NCBI RefSeq assembly: GCF_003014485.1
Contig: NZ_PYGA01000022.1
Location: 57,864 to 121,863, forward strand
Source: Murinocardiopsis flavida
GTDB taxonomy: Bacteria; Actinomycetota; Actinomycetes; Streptosporangiales; Streptosporangiaceae
DNA: 64,000 bases
Reading direction: 5' to 3'
Shown: positions 9,054-18,370 of the stretch, one piece after another
Layout of the letters: each line of letters starts with the position of its first letter
How positions within the stretch are numbered: position 1 is the stretch's first letter
Position numbers and translations under genes: made by a program
The notes under the pieces: model-generated
Told to the model about the DNA's origin: nothing
What the model saw: only the letters and a program-made list of their open reading frames with translations
Databases searched by the model: none

Positions 9054-12000
9054 TCAGTCGTCGTAGAACACCCGCTCCATCACCGCGCGGGCCCGCCGGG
9101 TCACCTGGCGGTAGTCCTGGAGCAGGAGCTCGCCCGCTCCCTCGCCGTCGTCCTCACTGCGGTAGCCCAGCGCCAGCGCGAGCGCCGTGCGGTCCTGGAG
9201 TGACGTCGGCACGGAGTCGCCGGCCTTGCCGCGGACGAGCATGACCACGCCGCGCACCCTGGCGGCGAGGCGCCACGCCACTTCCAGGGTCGCGGCGTCG
9301 TCGGGGTCGATGCGGCCGTGCGCCGCTGCGACGTCCAGGGCGTCCAGGGTGCCCGTTGTGCACAGGCCCGGCAGCTCGTAGGCGTGGCGCAGTTGCAGGA
9401 GCTGCGCCACCCATTCCACGTCCGACAGGCCGCCCCTGCCGAGCTTGGTGTGCAGCGTGGGGTCGGCGCCGCGCGGCAGCCGCTCGGCCTCCATCCGCGC
9501 CTTGAGCTTGCGGATCTCGCGCACGCCGTCGTCCTCGATGCCGCCCGCCGGGTAGCGGATCGGGTCGATGAGCCGGACGAACCGCGCGCCCAGCTCCGGA
9601 TCGCCCGCAACGGGGACGGCGCGCAGCAGCGCCTGGCTCTCCCAGGTCGAGGACCACCGGCCGTAGTACGCGGCATAGGAGTCGAGCGTGCGCACCATCG
9701 GCCCGTTCTTGCCCTCGGGGCGCAGATCGGCGTCCAACCGCAGCGGGGGGTCGGCGCACGGCAGCTCCAGCAGCCGCTGCAACTCGAAGACGACGGCCTT
9801 CGCGCTCTCCGTCGCCGACCCGGTCTCGGCGCCCTCGACCGGGTCGTGGACGTACATGACGTCGGCGTCGCTGGCGTAGCTGAGCTCGTTGCCGCCGAAC
9901 CGGCCCATGGCGATCACGGTGATGCGGGTGCACAGGGGGCCGCCGCGCTCGCGTTCGACACGGGCGATCGCGGTGCGCAGGGCGGCGTCGATGGTGATGG
10001 CTGTGACGGCGGTGAGCGCGTCGCCGACGCCCTCGATCCCGGTCACCTCCAACAGGTCGGCGGCAGCGGTGCGCAGCAGCTCCCGGCGGCGCAGCGCGCG
10101 CACCGCCGTCACCGCGGTCTCGGAGTCGCCGTGGCGGCGCAGCGCGGCGTCGGCCTCGGCGGCGAGCTCCGCGTTGCGGCGCTGCACCAGGTCGGCGTCG
10201 TCGTCCAGGATGGCGACGGCCTCGGGCGCCCGCAGCAGCAGGTCGGTGACGTAGCGGCTGGTGCCGAGGAGGTGCGCCATGCGCTCGGCGACGCGGACGT
10301 CGTCGCGCAGCAGGCGCAGATACCACGGGGTCCGCCCCAGCGCCTCGCTGACCTGGCGGAACCCGAGGAGCCCCGCATCAGGGGAGGGGGCAGCGGAGAA
10401 CCAGCCCAGCATGACGGGCAGCAGGGTCCGCTGGATCGCCGCCCGCCGGGTCACCCCCGATGTCAGCGACTCCAGGTGGCGCAGCGCCCCCGACGGGTCG
10501 GCGAAGCCCAGCGCCACCAGGCGGTCGCGGGCCTGGTCGGCGGTGAGCCGCGCCTCCGCACCCGGCAGCCGCGCGACAGCGTTCAGCAGCGGGCGGTAGA
10601 ACAGCTTCTCGTGCAGCCGCCGCACCTCGCCCGCGACCCGCCGCCACGCCGCCGTCAGGTCGGTGACCGGGTTCGCGGTGAACCCCAGCGCCCGGCCGAG
10701 GCTGCGCACGTGCTCCTGGCCCTCGGGGGTGGCGCCGTCGGGCAGGACGTGGGTGCGCCGCAGCCGCGACAGTTGCAGCAGGTGTTCCACCCTGCGCAGG
10801 AACCGGTACGCCGCCGAGAGCCCCGCGGCGTCCTCGCGTCCCACGTAACCGCCGGACGACAGCGCGTCGAGCGCCGCAAGGGTCCCGCCCGCGCGAAGCG
10901 TCGGATCGGAGCGCCCGTGGACGAGCTGGAGGAGCTGCACCGAGAACTCGATGTCGCGCAGGCCGCCCGGACCCAGCTTGACCTGGCGGTCGGCCTCGGC
11001 AGCGGGGATGTGCGCCTCCACCCGGCGGCGCATCGCCTGGACGTCGTCCACGAAGTTGGGGCGGCTCGCCGCCTGCCACACCATCGGGGCGATCGCGTCC
11101 ATGTATGCGGCGCCCAGCTCGGCGTCCCCGGCGATGGGCCGGGCCTTCAAAAGCGCCTGGAACTCCCACGTCTTGGCCCAGCGCTCGTAGTAGGCGACGT
11201 GCCCGGCGAGCGGCCGGGTCAGCGGCCCGCTCTTGCCCTCGGGCCGCAGCGCGGCGTCCACCTCCCACAGGGTGCCCTCGCTGTCGGTCTCCCCGGGGAT
11301 GCGCATCAGCGCCGCGGCGAGCCGCGCGGCCGCGCGCTGGGCGGCCTGGGCGTCCTCGACCCCCTCGGCCGGCTCGGCGACGAACACCACGTCGACGTCG
11401 CTCACATAGTTGAGCTCCCTGCCGCCGCACTTGCCCATGCCGACGACGGCGAGGCGGCACAGCGCGGCGTCCTCGGCGTGCTCGGCCCGTGCGATGGCCA
11501 GAGCGGCGTCCAGGACGGCGGCCGCGAGGTCGGCGAGCTCCGCTGACGCCTCGTCGACCGTGCACCGGTCGGTGAGGTCGCGCCCCGCGAGCCGCAGCAC
11601 CCGGCGCCGGTAGGCCACCCGCAGGGTGTGGGCGAGTCCTTCGGGGTCGGTGCAGTCGGCCGCGGCGGTGGGCGCGGCAGTGGGCGCGGTGTCGTTGGGA
11701 TCTGCCCCGACCAGGTGCAGCAGGCCGGACCGCAGCTCCTCGGCGCTCGGCGCGCGGGCGGCGTCGGCGCCGCGCAGCTCCCGCCAGTCGCCGGGATGCC
11801 GGACCAGGTGATCGGTGAGCGCCGAGCTGGCCCCCAGCACCTTGGTGAGCCGCGCGCACAGGTCGGGGTGGTCGATGAGGGCGGCCCGCAGTTCGGCGGG
11901 GGAGTCGTCGGACTCCGCCAGCCGGGCGAACCCCAGCAGGGCGAGGTCGGGATCAGCCGCGGCGCTGAGCGCCGCGATGATCCTCAGGTGCCCGGGGTCG

Positions 12001-12119
12001 CCCTCGGGGTCCAACCCCGCCTCGTCCAGGAGCCGCAGCGCCCGGCTCCCGTCGCTGAAGCCCCTGCGCGCGAGGGAGCCGGCCGTCCTCTGGAACGTCT
12101 CGTGTGCCACCACGCCCAC
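9054..12119 (-). CDS. glnE: Bifunctional glutamine synthetase adenylyltransferase/deadenylase
   Basis: 1021 aa, the full length for the family. It has two related nucleotidyltransferase halves. The N-terminal half carries GMGKCGGRELNYVSDVDVVF, and the C-terminal half AMGRFGGNELSYASDADVMY; each shows the GG...D-x-D signature. By homology the N-terminal half removes and the C-terminal half adds AMP on the regulatory Tyr of GlnA, tuning glutamine synthesis to nitrogen supply. The target GlnA (14170-15594) keeps that Tyr. Proximity of glnA2, glnE and glnA is typical of actinobacteria. Alone on its strand, with no clear operon partner upstream. Confidence 0.97.
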   Translation of the reverse strand: MGVVAHETFQRTAGSLARRGFSDGSRALRLLDEAGLDPEGDPGHLRIIAALSAAADPDLALLGFARLAESDDSPAELRAALIDHPDLCARLTKVLGASSALTDHLVRHPGDWRELRGADAARAPSAEELRSGLLHLVGADPNDTAPTAAPTAAADCTDPEGLAHTLRVAYRRRVLRLAGRDLTDRCTVDEASAELADLAAAVLDAALAIARAEHAEDAALCRLAVVGMGKCGGRELNYVSDVDVVFVAEPAEGVEDAQAAQRAAARLAAALMRIPGETDSEGTLWEVDAALRPEGKSGPLTRPLAGHVAYYERWAKTWEFQALLKARPIAGDAELGAAYMDAIAPMVWQAASRPNFVDDVQAMRRRVEAHIPAAEADRQVKLGPGGLRDIEFSVQLLQLVHGRSDPTLRAGGTLAALDALSSGGYVGREDAAGLSAAYRFLRRVEHLLQLSRLRRTHVLPDGATPEGQEHVRSLGRALGFTANPVTDLTAAWRRVAGEVRRLHEKLFYRPLLNAVARLPGAEARLTADQARDRLVALGFADPSGALRHLESLTSGVTRRAAIQRTLLPVMLGWFSAAPSPDAGLLGFRQVSEALGRTPWYLRLLRDDVRVAERMAHLLGTSRYVTDLLLRAPEAVAILDDDADLVQRRNAELAAEADAALRRHGDSETAVTAVRALRRRELLRTAAADLLEVTGIEGVGDALTAVTAITIDAALRTAIARVERERGGPLCTRITVIAMGRFGGNELSYASDADVMYVHDPVEGAETGSATESAKAVVFELQRLLELPCADPPLRLDADLRPEGKNGPMVRTLDSYAAYYGRWSSTWESQALLRAVPVAGDPELGARFVRLIDPIRYPAGGIEDDGVREIRKLKARMEAERLPRGADPTLHTKLGRGGLSDVEWVAQLLQLRHAYELPGLCTTGTLDALDVAAAHGRIDPDDAATLEVAWRLAARVRGVVMLVRGKAGDSVPTSLQDRTALALALGYRSEDDGEGAGELLLQDYRQVTRRARAVMERVFYDD

Positions 12120-12150
12120 AACCGTAGCCCCGCACGGCCCGACCCGCGGG

Positions 12151-12300
12151 GCTCAGCCGGCGAGAAGCCCGCGGGAGTCCTTGGCGTTTGTCTGGTGAGG
12201 CGGCCGAACACTTCGTCGGCGCTCAGCCGGTAAGGAGCCCGAGCGCTTTCTCGGCGCTCAGCCGGTGAGGAGTCCGAGCGCCTCGTCGGCGTTCAGCCGC
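12151..12300. repeat. Four tandem 35-bp units at the 3' end of the isochorismatase-like gene
   Basis: Units run 12151-12185, 12186-12220, 12221-12255 and 12256-12290, plus a partial fifth to 12300. Three begin with GCTCAGCCGG and all four end in a GGC trinucleotide. The rightmost unit contains the stop codon (12258-12260) and last codons of the minus-strand gene; the others lie downstream of it toward glnE. Because 35 is not a multiple of three, each copy moves to another frame. Units differ by several bases, so the array is not recent. Confidence 0.75.
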
Positions 12301-12866
12301 CCGGCGGTGGTCAGGTCGAGGTTGGCGAGCGAGGACTCGTGCACCTCGGGGCTTGCCGCGGCCACGCAGTCGGCGACGACGTGCACCGTGAACCCGAGGT
12401 CCGTCGCGTGGCGCGCGGTCTGCTCGACGGTGAGGTTGGTCGCCACGCCCGTCACCAGAAGGGTGTTGATGCCGCGCAGCGTCAGGTCCGTGGGAAGGTC
12501 GTTGCCTGCCAGACCGGACAGCTTCTGGTTGTCGACCACCCGGTCGTCCTCGCCCTGGGACGCCATGGCGGCGATGAGCGCCGAACCGGGGGCATCCGGG
12601 CGGAAGTTCTCCTGGGCGTCGCCGACCGCGTTCATGAAGCCGGTGTTGCGCACCAGGCCGCCCTCGTCCTCGGGGATGGTGAACCGCGTGTAGACGATCG
12701 CCGCCCCGGCGGTGCGGGCATCGGCGTGGAAGCGCGTGGCCCGCTTCACCACCCCGCTCTGCTCCACCGGCCCGCTGAGGAGCGGTCCGAAGAAGCCGCC
12801 GGGCTCGATGACGTTGACCTGCCAGTGCAGCGCGAGAACCGCTGTGTGCGCGGGAATGAGTGCCAT
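12258..12866 (-). CDS. Isochorismatase-fold protein lacking the usual catalytic triad
   Basis: 202 aa with the cysteine-hydrolase/isochorismatase outline (TLLVTGVATNLTVEQTARHATDLGF, given here as two joined parts: TLLVTGVATNL and TVEQTARHATDLGF). In active members the triad is Asp, Lys, Cys. Here the Asp position near residue 14 is His (LALHWQ), the Lys position before the SGLAGNDL strand is Asn, and the Cys in GVATNxCVE is Thr. The protein may therefore be a non-hydrolytic relative or use different chemistry. The start ATG at 12866 fits the family N-terminus. A 35-bp tandem array covers its 3' end. Substrate unknown. Confidence 0.8.
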   Translation of the reverse strand: MALIPAHTAVLALHWQVNVIEPGGFFGPLLSGPVEQSGVVKRATRFHADARTAGAAIVYTRFTIPEDEGGLVRNTGFMNAVGDAQENFRPDAPGSALIAAMASQGEDDRVVDNQKLSGLAGNDLPTDLTLRGINTLLVTGVATNLTVEQTARHATDLGFTVHVVADCVAAASPEVHESSLANLDLTTAGRLNADEALGLLTG

Positions 12867-12914
12867 GGCAGGGATTTTGCCATGTGCGATGGATGCCCCG
12901 AACCGCCCGCGGGT

Positions 12915-13262
12915 GCGCTTTCGGGACCCGGGAAAGGGGGCATGGTCGAGACCTCAGGAAAGGGGCGGCAGCGCGGTTTCGCGGCTCCCCGAATCGGGAC
13001 GAGGAGTCGGTTCCGGGACGTCCCGAACGGAGTTGCGGAGTTGGTTCAGGGACCTCCCGAGTGGGGTTCCGGGGACGGTTCCGCGAACCTCGTGCGCGGT
13101 GCAGCGGGTCGGGTTCGAGATCTCCCGGACAGCGCACGGGGCCGTGTCCCGAACAGGACCGCACGGCGGCTTCGGGACATTCCGAGGGGCGGGTTCGCGA
13201 CCTGCCGGCTAGGGCAATAGGCGGTGGGTTCGGGGCCTCCCGAGCAGGGCAGCGGGGACGGT
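12915..13262. repeat. Degenerate ~34-bp tandem repeat array
   Basis: About ten units, each opening with a GGTTC-like anchor at 12975, 13009, 13043, 13077, 13112, 13192 and 13227 (spacing 34-35 bp), with shortened units at 13146 and 13168 and weaker ones to the left. The best-conserved core is GGTTCCGGGACGTCCCGAAC; its CGGGACGTCCCG is a 12-bp palindrome. The last unit ends exactly at the GTG start of the next gene. The array fills the gap between divergent genes and has no convincing coding potential. Confidence 0.7.
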
Positions 13263-13595
13263 GTGGGCACACCCGAGCGCACCGGTGACGGCCGCTTCGT
13301 CCTGATCGCCGGACGCCGCTGGCGGGCCGCCGACCCACTGCTGTCCGAGGCGGTACGCGACCGCCTGGTCCGCCATCTCATGTCCGCGCGCCGGGCCGTC
13401 GGCGCCGCTCGCCGCGCCGCCGACCCGGCAGGGGAGCGCGCGGCGCGTGCTCGCGTCCAGGCCGCGAAGGAGGGACTGGGGGAGCGGGGCACACCCTGGT
13501 GGGAGCTGCCGCCCGCCGCCCGCCGCGCCCGCTGGCAGTCCGCCCTCAATACCCTCGACGCCGCACCGCCCCATCCGGAACCGCCCAACACCTGA
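13263..13595 (+). CDS. Conserved small actinobacterial protein, function unknown
   Basis: 110 aa from GTG 13263 (VGTPERTGDGRFVLIAGRRW). It has a basic helical middle with repeated Ala-Arg runs and a conserved-looking PWWELP near the C-terminus. Proteins of this form are widespread in actinobacteria and sometimes carry the unsupported name 'biopolymer transporter Tol'. No catalytic motif, signal peptide or membrane helix is seen. An upstream GTG at 13224 would add 13 residues encoded by the tandem repeat, so 13263 is preferred. The Shine-Dalgarno sequence is poor (GCGGGGACG). Confidence 0.7.
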   Translation: MGTPERTGDGRFVLIAGRRWRAADPLLSEAVRDRLVRHLMSARRAVGAARRAADPAGERAARARVQAAKEGLGERGTPWWELPPAARRARWQSALNTLDAAPPHPEPPNT

Positions 13596-13601
13596 ATCCA
13601 G

Positions 13602-13740
13602 GGCTCGCGTCTGAGGGCCGCGGGTGGAGTGCCGGCGTCCTCGGAAGAAGGAGTCGGGCGGCGCGGCCCCGGTGCTCTCGGGAGAAGGGCGTGGGCGGGA
13701 CGCCCCTGGTGTCCTGGGGAGAAGGGGGTTGGCTACCGTC
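13602..13740. repeat. 37-bp degenerate tandem repeat
   Basis: Units start at 13637, 13674 and 13711 (anchors GTCCTCGG, GCTCTCGG and GTCCTGGG, each followed by AGAAGG), with a poorer copy before 13637 and a truncated last one. The period of 37 bp is out of frame. The array lies just downstream of the 110-aa gene. Confidence 0.6.
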
Positions 13741-13764
13741 GCGGATGCTTCGCAATCGCGACGG
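13736..13764. other. Hairpin-forming inverted repeat
   Basis: CCGTCGCG (13736-13743) and CGCGACGG (13757-13764) pair around a 13-nt loop. No T-run follows, so it is a poor terminator. Its role is unknown. Confidence 0.35.
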
Positions 13765-14060
13765 CAACCTTCGACGTAGCGGGGGTATCGGGTGGCCGTG
13801 GCAGCGATCCCCTTCTCGAAATCCAACTCCCCTGCATTCCCCCGCTGATCTAGAGGGAAAGTGTTCCCTCAATCGCGGTGGGCTTTCGGCTTCTCGGCGA
13901 CGGTCCGTCTGCGGGGCGGCAAGGCCGCCCAGGGGACGGGCCGACCCCCGCGCACCTGACCCGATCCAACCGGACTCCGGCCCACCGCCACCCCACCACC
14001 GGCCTTCGCCGCCCCTTCGCCCACTCCGACCCCGCACGCCCCCGCGCGCCCACTCACGCG
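13765..14060. other. Intergenic region with one short inverted repeat
   Basis: No supported gene. GAGGGAA (13853-13859) and TTCCCTC (13864-13870) form a 7-bp inverted repeat with a 4-nt centre, which could be an operator or a weak hairpin. The rest, up to the glnA terminator, is Pro/Arg-codon-like high-GC sequence without start signals. Confidence 0.4.
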
Positions 14061-14096
14061 AGAGGCCGCGGCTGCCCTTGGGCGGTCGCGGCCTCT
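14061..14096 (-). terminator. glnA terminator hairpin
   Basis: AGAGGCCGCG (14061-14070) pairs with CGCGGCCTCT (14087-14096), a perfect 10-bp stem about 75 bp past the glnA stop. Confidence 0.7.
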
Positions 14097-14169
14097 TGTC
14101 GCCGGGATGTGCGCCCCGTGTGCGCGGGCCCGGTGTCCGGGCTCCGTCGCAGCTCAGGGAGCGGCTCTG

Positions 14170-15594
<1,425 letters not shown>

Positions 15595-15704
15595 GGGTTA
15601 CCTCCGTGCAGATGGCAGAGATCGCGCGAGCGGGCCGCACATCCTCGGGCTGGTCCGTGGCAGGCGCCATCTCTCGGCTACGGCCTTGACGTTAAGAGGG
15701 GCCG

Positions 15705-15742
15705 ATTTCCGAGCCGTGTCTCCAATGTTTCGCCCACGTTAC
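15705..15742 (-). promoter_or_regulatory. GlnR operator upstream of glnA
   Basis: On the minus strand the site reads GTAAC-n6-GAAAC-n6-GACAC-n6-GAAAT. The GlnR consensus of actinobacteria is gTnAC-n6-GaAAC repeated with n6 spacing. The first half matches fully and the second nearly so, with exact phasing. It lies 111-148 bp before the glnA start. GlnR normally activates glnA under nitrogen limitation. Confidence 0.85.
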
Positions 15743-15870
15743 GGACAGCGGCGCCTTCCCCGTGGTCACCATAATGAACATCACCGCAGGTCACAATCTC
15801 CCACGGGGGGCGACGCCGATGGGACGCCGACCGGGGCGGACGGCCGCCGGGGGCGCATTACCGTAGGAGC

Positions 15871-16323
15871 ATGGGATCAACAGGCGAGCACGCGCCGGCG
15901 CCCACCGGCAAGGGCGACGACACCGAGTACAGCTACCGCGGCAACCGCTACGGTATGCCGCCGGCGGGGCCGGGTTCCGTCCCGGGTTTCGGACGCCGTT
16001 TCGCGGCGCTCTTCTTCGACTGGCTGCTGAGCCTCGGTGCGGCGTCGTTCTTCGCGGCGCCCGGCAGCCAGGACGCCGCAAACCTCGCCCTGCTGATCTT
16101 CGCCGTGCAAGGGGTCGTCCTGCTCTCGCTGTTCGGCACCACCATCGGCAAGCGGCTGGTCGGCATCGGCCTGGCCCCCACAGGTGAGCGCGCCCTCTTC
16201 TGGCCGGCCGCCGTGCTGCTGCGCACCGTCCTGCTGTGCCTGGTGATCCCCGCCGTGGTCTACGACCGCGACCAGCGCGGCCTGCACGACCGCGCGGCGG
16301 GCACCATCGCCGTGCGCATCTGA
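15871..16323 (+). CDS. RDD-family membrane protein
   Basis: 150 aa. A hydrophilic N-terminus of about 35 residues is followed by the RDD domain with two to three membrane helices. GFGRRFAALFFDWLLSLGAA carries the R...D pattern, and QRGLHDRAAGTIAVRI closes the domain with the conserved Asp. RDD proteins are small membrane proteins, some linked to transport; the role of this one is not known. Its position next to a DUF4191 gene and glnA is conserved in actinobacteria. Two copies of its last codons lie downstream. Confidence 0.88.
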   Translation: MGSTGEHAPAPTGKGDDTEYSYRGNRYGMPPAGPGSVPGFGRRFAALFFDWLLSLGAASFFAAPGSQDAANLALLIFAVQGVVLLSLFGTTIGKRLVGIGLAPTGERALFWPAAVLLRTVLLCLVIPAVVYDRDQRGLHDRAAGTIAVRI

Positions 16324-16387
16324 CAGCGCGCCTCGCAGCCGCCTCTGGCCGTGCGCATCTGAGCGGCCCCCGGCCGTGCGCATCTGA
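16309..16387. repeat. Triplicated gene end of the RDD gene
   Basis: GCCGTGCGCATCTGA, the last four codons plus stop, occurs at 16309-16323 (the real end), 16348-16362 and 16373-16387. The copies are identical over 15 bp at spacings of 39 and 25 bp. Confidence 0.8.
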
Positions 16388-16457
16388 GCGGCGCTCCGCC
16401 GGTGAACGTCGCCCCGGCGGGCGCCCCGCAGCCGCCGCGCGCTCCCGCCCACGGGAA

Positions 16458-16493
16458 CGGCGAAGGCCCCCGCCGCGGCGGGGGCCTTCGCCG
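16458..16493. terminator. Bidirectional terminator, 36-bp perfect palindrome
   Basis: Positions 16458-16493 form a perfect 36-bp palindrome (arms begin CGGCGAAGGCCCCCGCCG). It sits between the convergent RDD and DUF4191 genes and can end both transcripts. Confidence 0.8.
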
Positions 16494-16504
16494 ACAGCGG
16501 AGGG

Positions 16505-17239
16505 TCAGCCCTGGGCCTTGGGCCCCTTGGGCATCTTCACGCCCTTGGGCATGGGCCCCTTGGGCATCTGCATCGACGCGGGCAGCGCCTTGAGCCGGTA
16601 GCGCAGCTCGGCGACCTCGGTCTTGTCGAGGTTGCGCGGCAGCTTCATCATGCGCTTCTGGAGGTCGGCGATTTTCACCTGGCCGTCGCCGTGACCCACC
16701 TGGACGTCGTAGATGTAGGTGTTCGCCGCGACACGGGAGATGCGCTTCTTCTCGGCGCCGATGAGCGACCGCAGCCGGATGGGGTCGCCCTCGCCGACCA
16801 GGACCACGCCGGGGCGGCCGACCGCGCGGTGGACGACGTCCATGTTGCGGTTGCCGGTGACACCGGGGTCGACTGACCAGTCGCCGCGCAGGTTCTGGAG
16901 GACCGCCATGCCCGCGCCGAGTTGGCCGTCGAGCATCTGGTACTGCACGCGGGACGCGGCGCGGGTGAAGTAGACGAACCCCAGGAGGAACGCCACCATG
17001 AAGCCGAGCGGCCCCCAGTAGAGCCAGCTGTACCCGCCGCCGAACAGGAAACCGCCGGCGATGGCGAGCCCGAAGACCGCGAGGAAGATCGCCACGGCGA
17101 TCGGGATGGTCTTGGGGCTCTTCTGGTGCACCAGCTTGCCGACCATGCGGATCTGCTTGATCCGGCCGGGCGGTTTCTCGGAACCGCCCTTCCCGGCGGC
17201 GGCCGGGGTGTTCTGGGAGTCTTTGGGCTTCTTCGCCAT
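16505..17239 (-). CDS. DUF4191 membrane protein
   Basis: 244 aa. A basic N-terminus (MAKKPKDSQ) is followed by two adjacent membrane helices (about 50-95), then a soluble domain with VLVGEGDPIRLRSLIGAEKK and TYIYDVQVGHGDGQVKI. This is the DUF4191 family that accompanies lipA/lipB in actinobacteria, including M. tuberculosis. No enzymatic motif is visible, and a role near lipoylation is only suggested by position. The C-terminal tail has repeated MPKGPMPKG-type units from an in-frame 33-bp duplication (GGGCCCCTTGGGCATCT at 16520 and 16553). Confidence 0.9.
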   Translation of the reverse strand: MAKKPKDSQNTPAAAGKGGSEKPPGRIKQIRMVGKLVHQKSPKTIPIAVAIFLAVFGLAIAGGFLFGGGYSWLYWGPLGFMVAFLLGFVYFTRAASRVQYQMLDGQLGAGMAVLQNLRGDWSVDPGVTGNRNMDVVHRAVGRPGVVLVGEGDPIRLRSLIGAEKKRISRVAANTYIYDVQVGHGDGQVKIADLQKRMMKLPRNLDKTEVAELRYRLKALPASMQMPKGPMPKGVKMPKGPKAQG

Positions 17240-17275
17240 ACGTCCCAGCTTACGGCGTACAGGGGACCGAACGTG

Positions 17276-17298
17276 AAACGGCTGCCGTCGGCAGCCGT
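17276..17298 (-). terminator. Terminator downstream of lipA
   Basis: AACGGCTGCC (17276-17285) and GGCAGCCGTT (17289-17298) form a 10-bp stem with a 3-nt loop. A run of GGTCGC hexamers (17321-17350) lies between the hairpin and the lipA stop. Confidence 0.65.
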
Positions 17299-17357
17299 TC
17301 CAGCTTGATCACGTTGTCGTCGGTCGCGGTCGCGGTCGCGGTCGTCGGTCCGCGGCG

Positions 17358-18311
17358 TCAGGCGTCCACCGACACCGCGGTGACAGCGAGGCCGCGCTTC
17401 TCGGCGGCCTGCCGGTACAGCCGCCCCGCCCGGTAGGAGGAGCGCACCAGCGGCCCCGACATGACCCCGGCGAACCCGATCTCCTCGGCCTCGGCGCCCA
17501 GTTCGGCGAACTCCTCGGGCCGCACCCACCGGTCGATGGGGTGGTGCAGCTTGGACGGCCGCAGGTACTGGGTGATGGTCAGCAGGTCGCAGCCCGCCTC
17601 GTGCAGGTCGCGCATCGCCTCGCTGATCTCGGCGCGGTTCTCGCCCATGCCGAGGATCAGGTTGGACTTGGTCACCAGGCCGTCCTCGCGGGCGTTGGTG
17701 ATGACGTCGAGGGAGCGCTGGTAGCGGAAGCCCGGCCGGATGCGCTTGAAGATCCGCGGCACGGTCTCGACGTTGTGCGCCAGGACCTCGGGGCGCGACC
17801 CGAACACCTCGGCGAGCTGGTCGGGGTCGTTGTCGAAGTCGGGGATCAGCAGCTCGACGCCTGTGCCGGGGCTGTACTTGTGGATGCGGCGGACGGTCTC
17901 GGCGTACAGCCACGCGCCGCCGTCGTCGAGGTCGTCGCGGGCGACACCGGTGACGGTGGCGTACTTCAGCCCCATCTTCTTCACCGAGGAGGCGACCTTC
18001 ATGGGCTCGGAGCGGTCGAACGCCATGGGCTTACCGGTGGCGATCTGGCAGAAGTCGCACCGCCGGGTGCAGGAGTTGCCGCCGATGAGGAACGTGGCCT
18101 CGCGGTCCTCCCAGCACTCGAAGATGTTCGGGCAGCCGGCCTCTTGGCACACCGTGTGCAGGCCCTCGCTCTTGACGAGGTTGTGCAGCTCGGTGTACTC
18201 GGGCCCCATCTTCGCCTTGATGCGGATCCACGGCGGCTTCTTCTCGATGGGTGTCTCGCTGTTGCGGGCCTCCACCCGCAGGAGCTTGCGGCCCTCAGGA
18301 GCGACGGTCAA
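17358..18311 (-). CDS. lipA: Lipoyl synthase
   Basis: 317 aa, a radical-SAM enzyme that inserts two sulfurs into protein-bound octanoyl groups. Both cluster motifs are present: [15 protein letters not shown] (auxiliary 4Fe-4S cluster, CxxxxCxxxxxC) and CTRRCDFC (radical-SAM CxxxCxxC), plus the RSSYRAG tail with the third ligand Ser of the auxiliary cluster. The start is ambiguous. TTG 18311 has a strong GAAAGGGG and fits the family N-terminus ([11 protein letters not shown]). GTG 18374 would overlap the lipB stop as GTGA and suggests translational coupling. I prefer 18311. LipB upstream supplies its octanoylated substrate. Confidence 0.96.
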   Translation of the reverse strand: MTVAPEGRKLLRVEARNSETPIEKKPPWIRIKAKMGPEYTELHNLVKSEGLHTVCQEAGCPNIFECWEDREATFLIGGNSCTRRCDFCQIATGKPMAFDRSEPMKVASSVKKMGLKYATVTGVARDDLDDGGAWLYAETVRRIHKYSPGTGVELLIPDFDNDPDQLAEVFGSRPEVLAHNVETVPRIFKRIRPGFRYQRSLDVITNAREDGLVTKSNLILGMGENRAEISEAMRDLHEAGCDLLTITQYLRPSKLHHPIDRWVRPEEFAELGAEAEEIGFAGVMSGPLVRSSYRAGRLYRQAAEKRGLAVTAVSVDA

Positions 18312-18370
18312 CGCGAGCCCCTTCCTTTCGTAGTCCCTTGTGGGGTGGTCCGGTGCGTACGGGTGATTGG

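Noticed and set aside
9318..11546. 742-codon plus-strand ORF opposite glnE
   Set aside because: Low-complexity antisense shadow; glnE motifs on the minus strand are unambiguous.
13105..13135. Possible tRNA T-arm (GGGTTCGAGATCTCCC)
   Set aside because: No cloverleaf around it; it is one unit of the 34-bp repeat. No tRNA or rRNA gene was found in the window.
12915..13262. 34-bp array as a CRISPR
   Set aside because: Units are contiguous and all degenerate, with no alternating unique spacers of constant length.
12223..13338. 371-codon minus-strand ORF spanning the isochorismatase-like gene and the repeat array
   Set aside because: It runs in another frame of the real gene and through degenerate repeats. 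The LSAEKALGLLTG end arises from a repeat unit, not from a separate gene.
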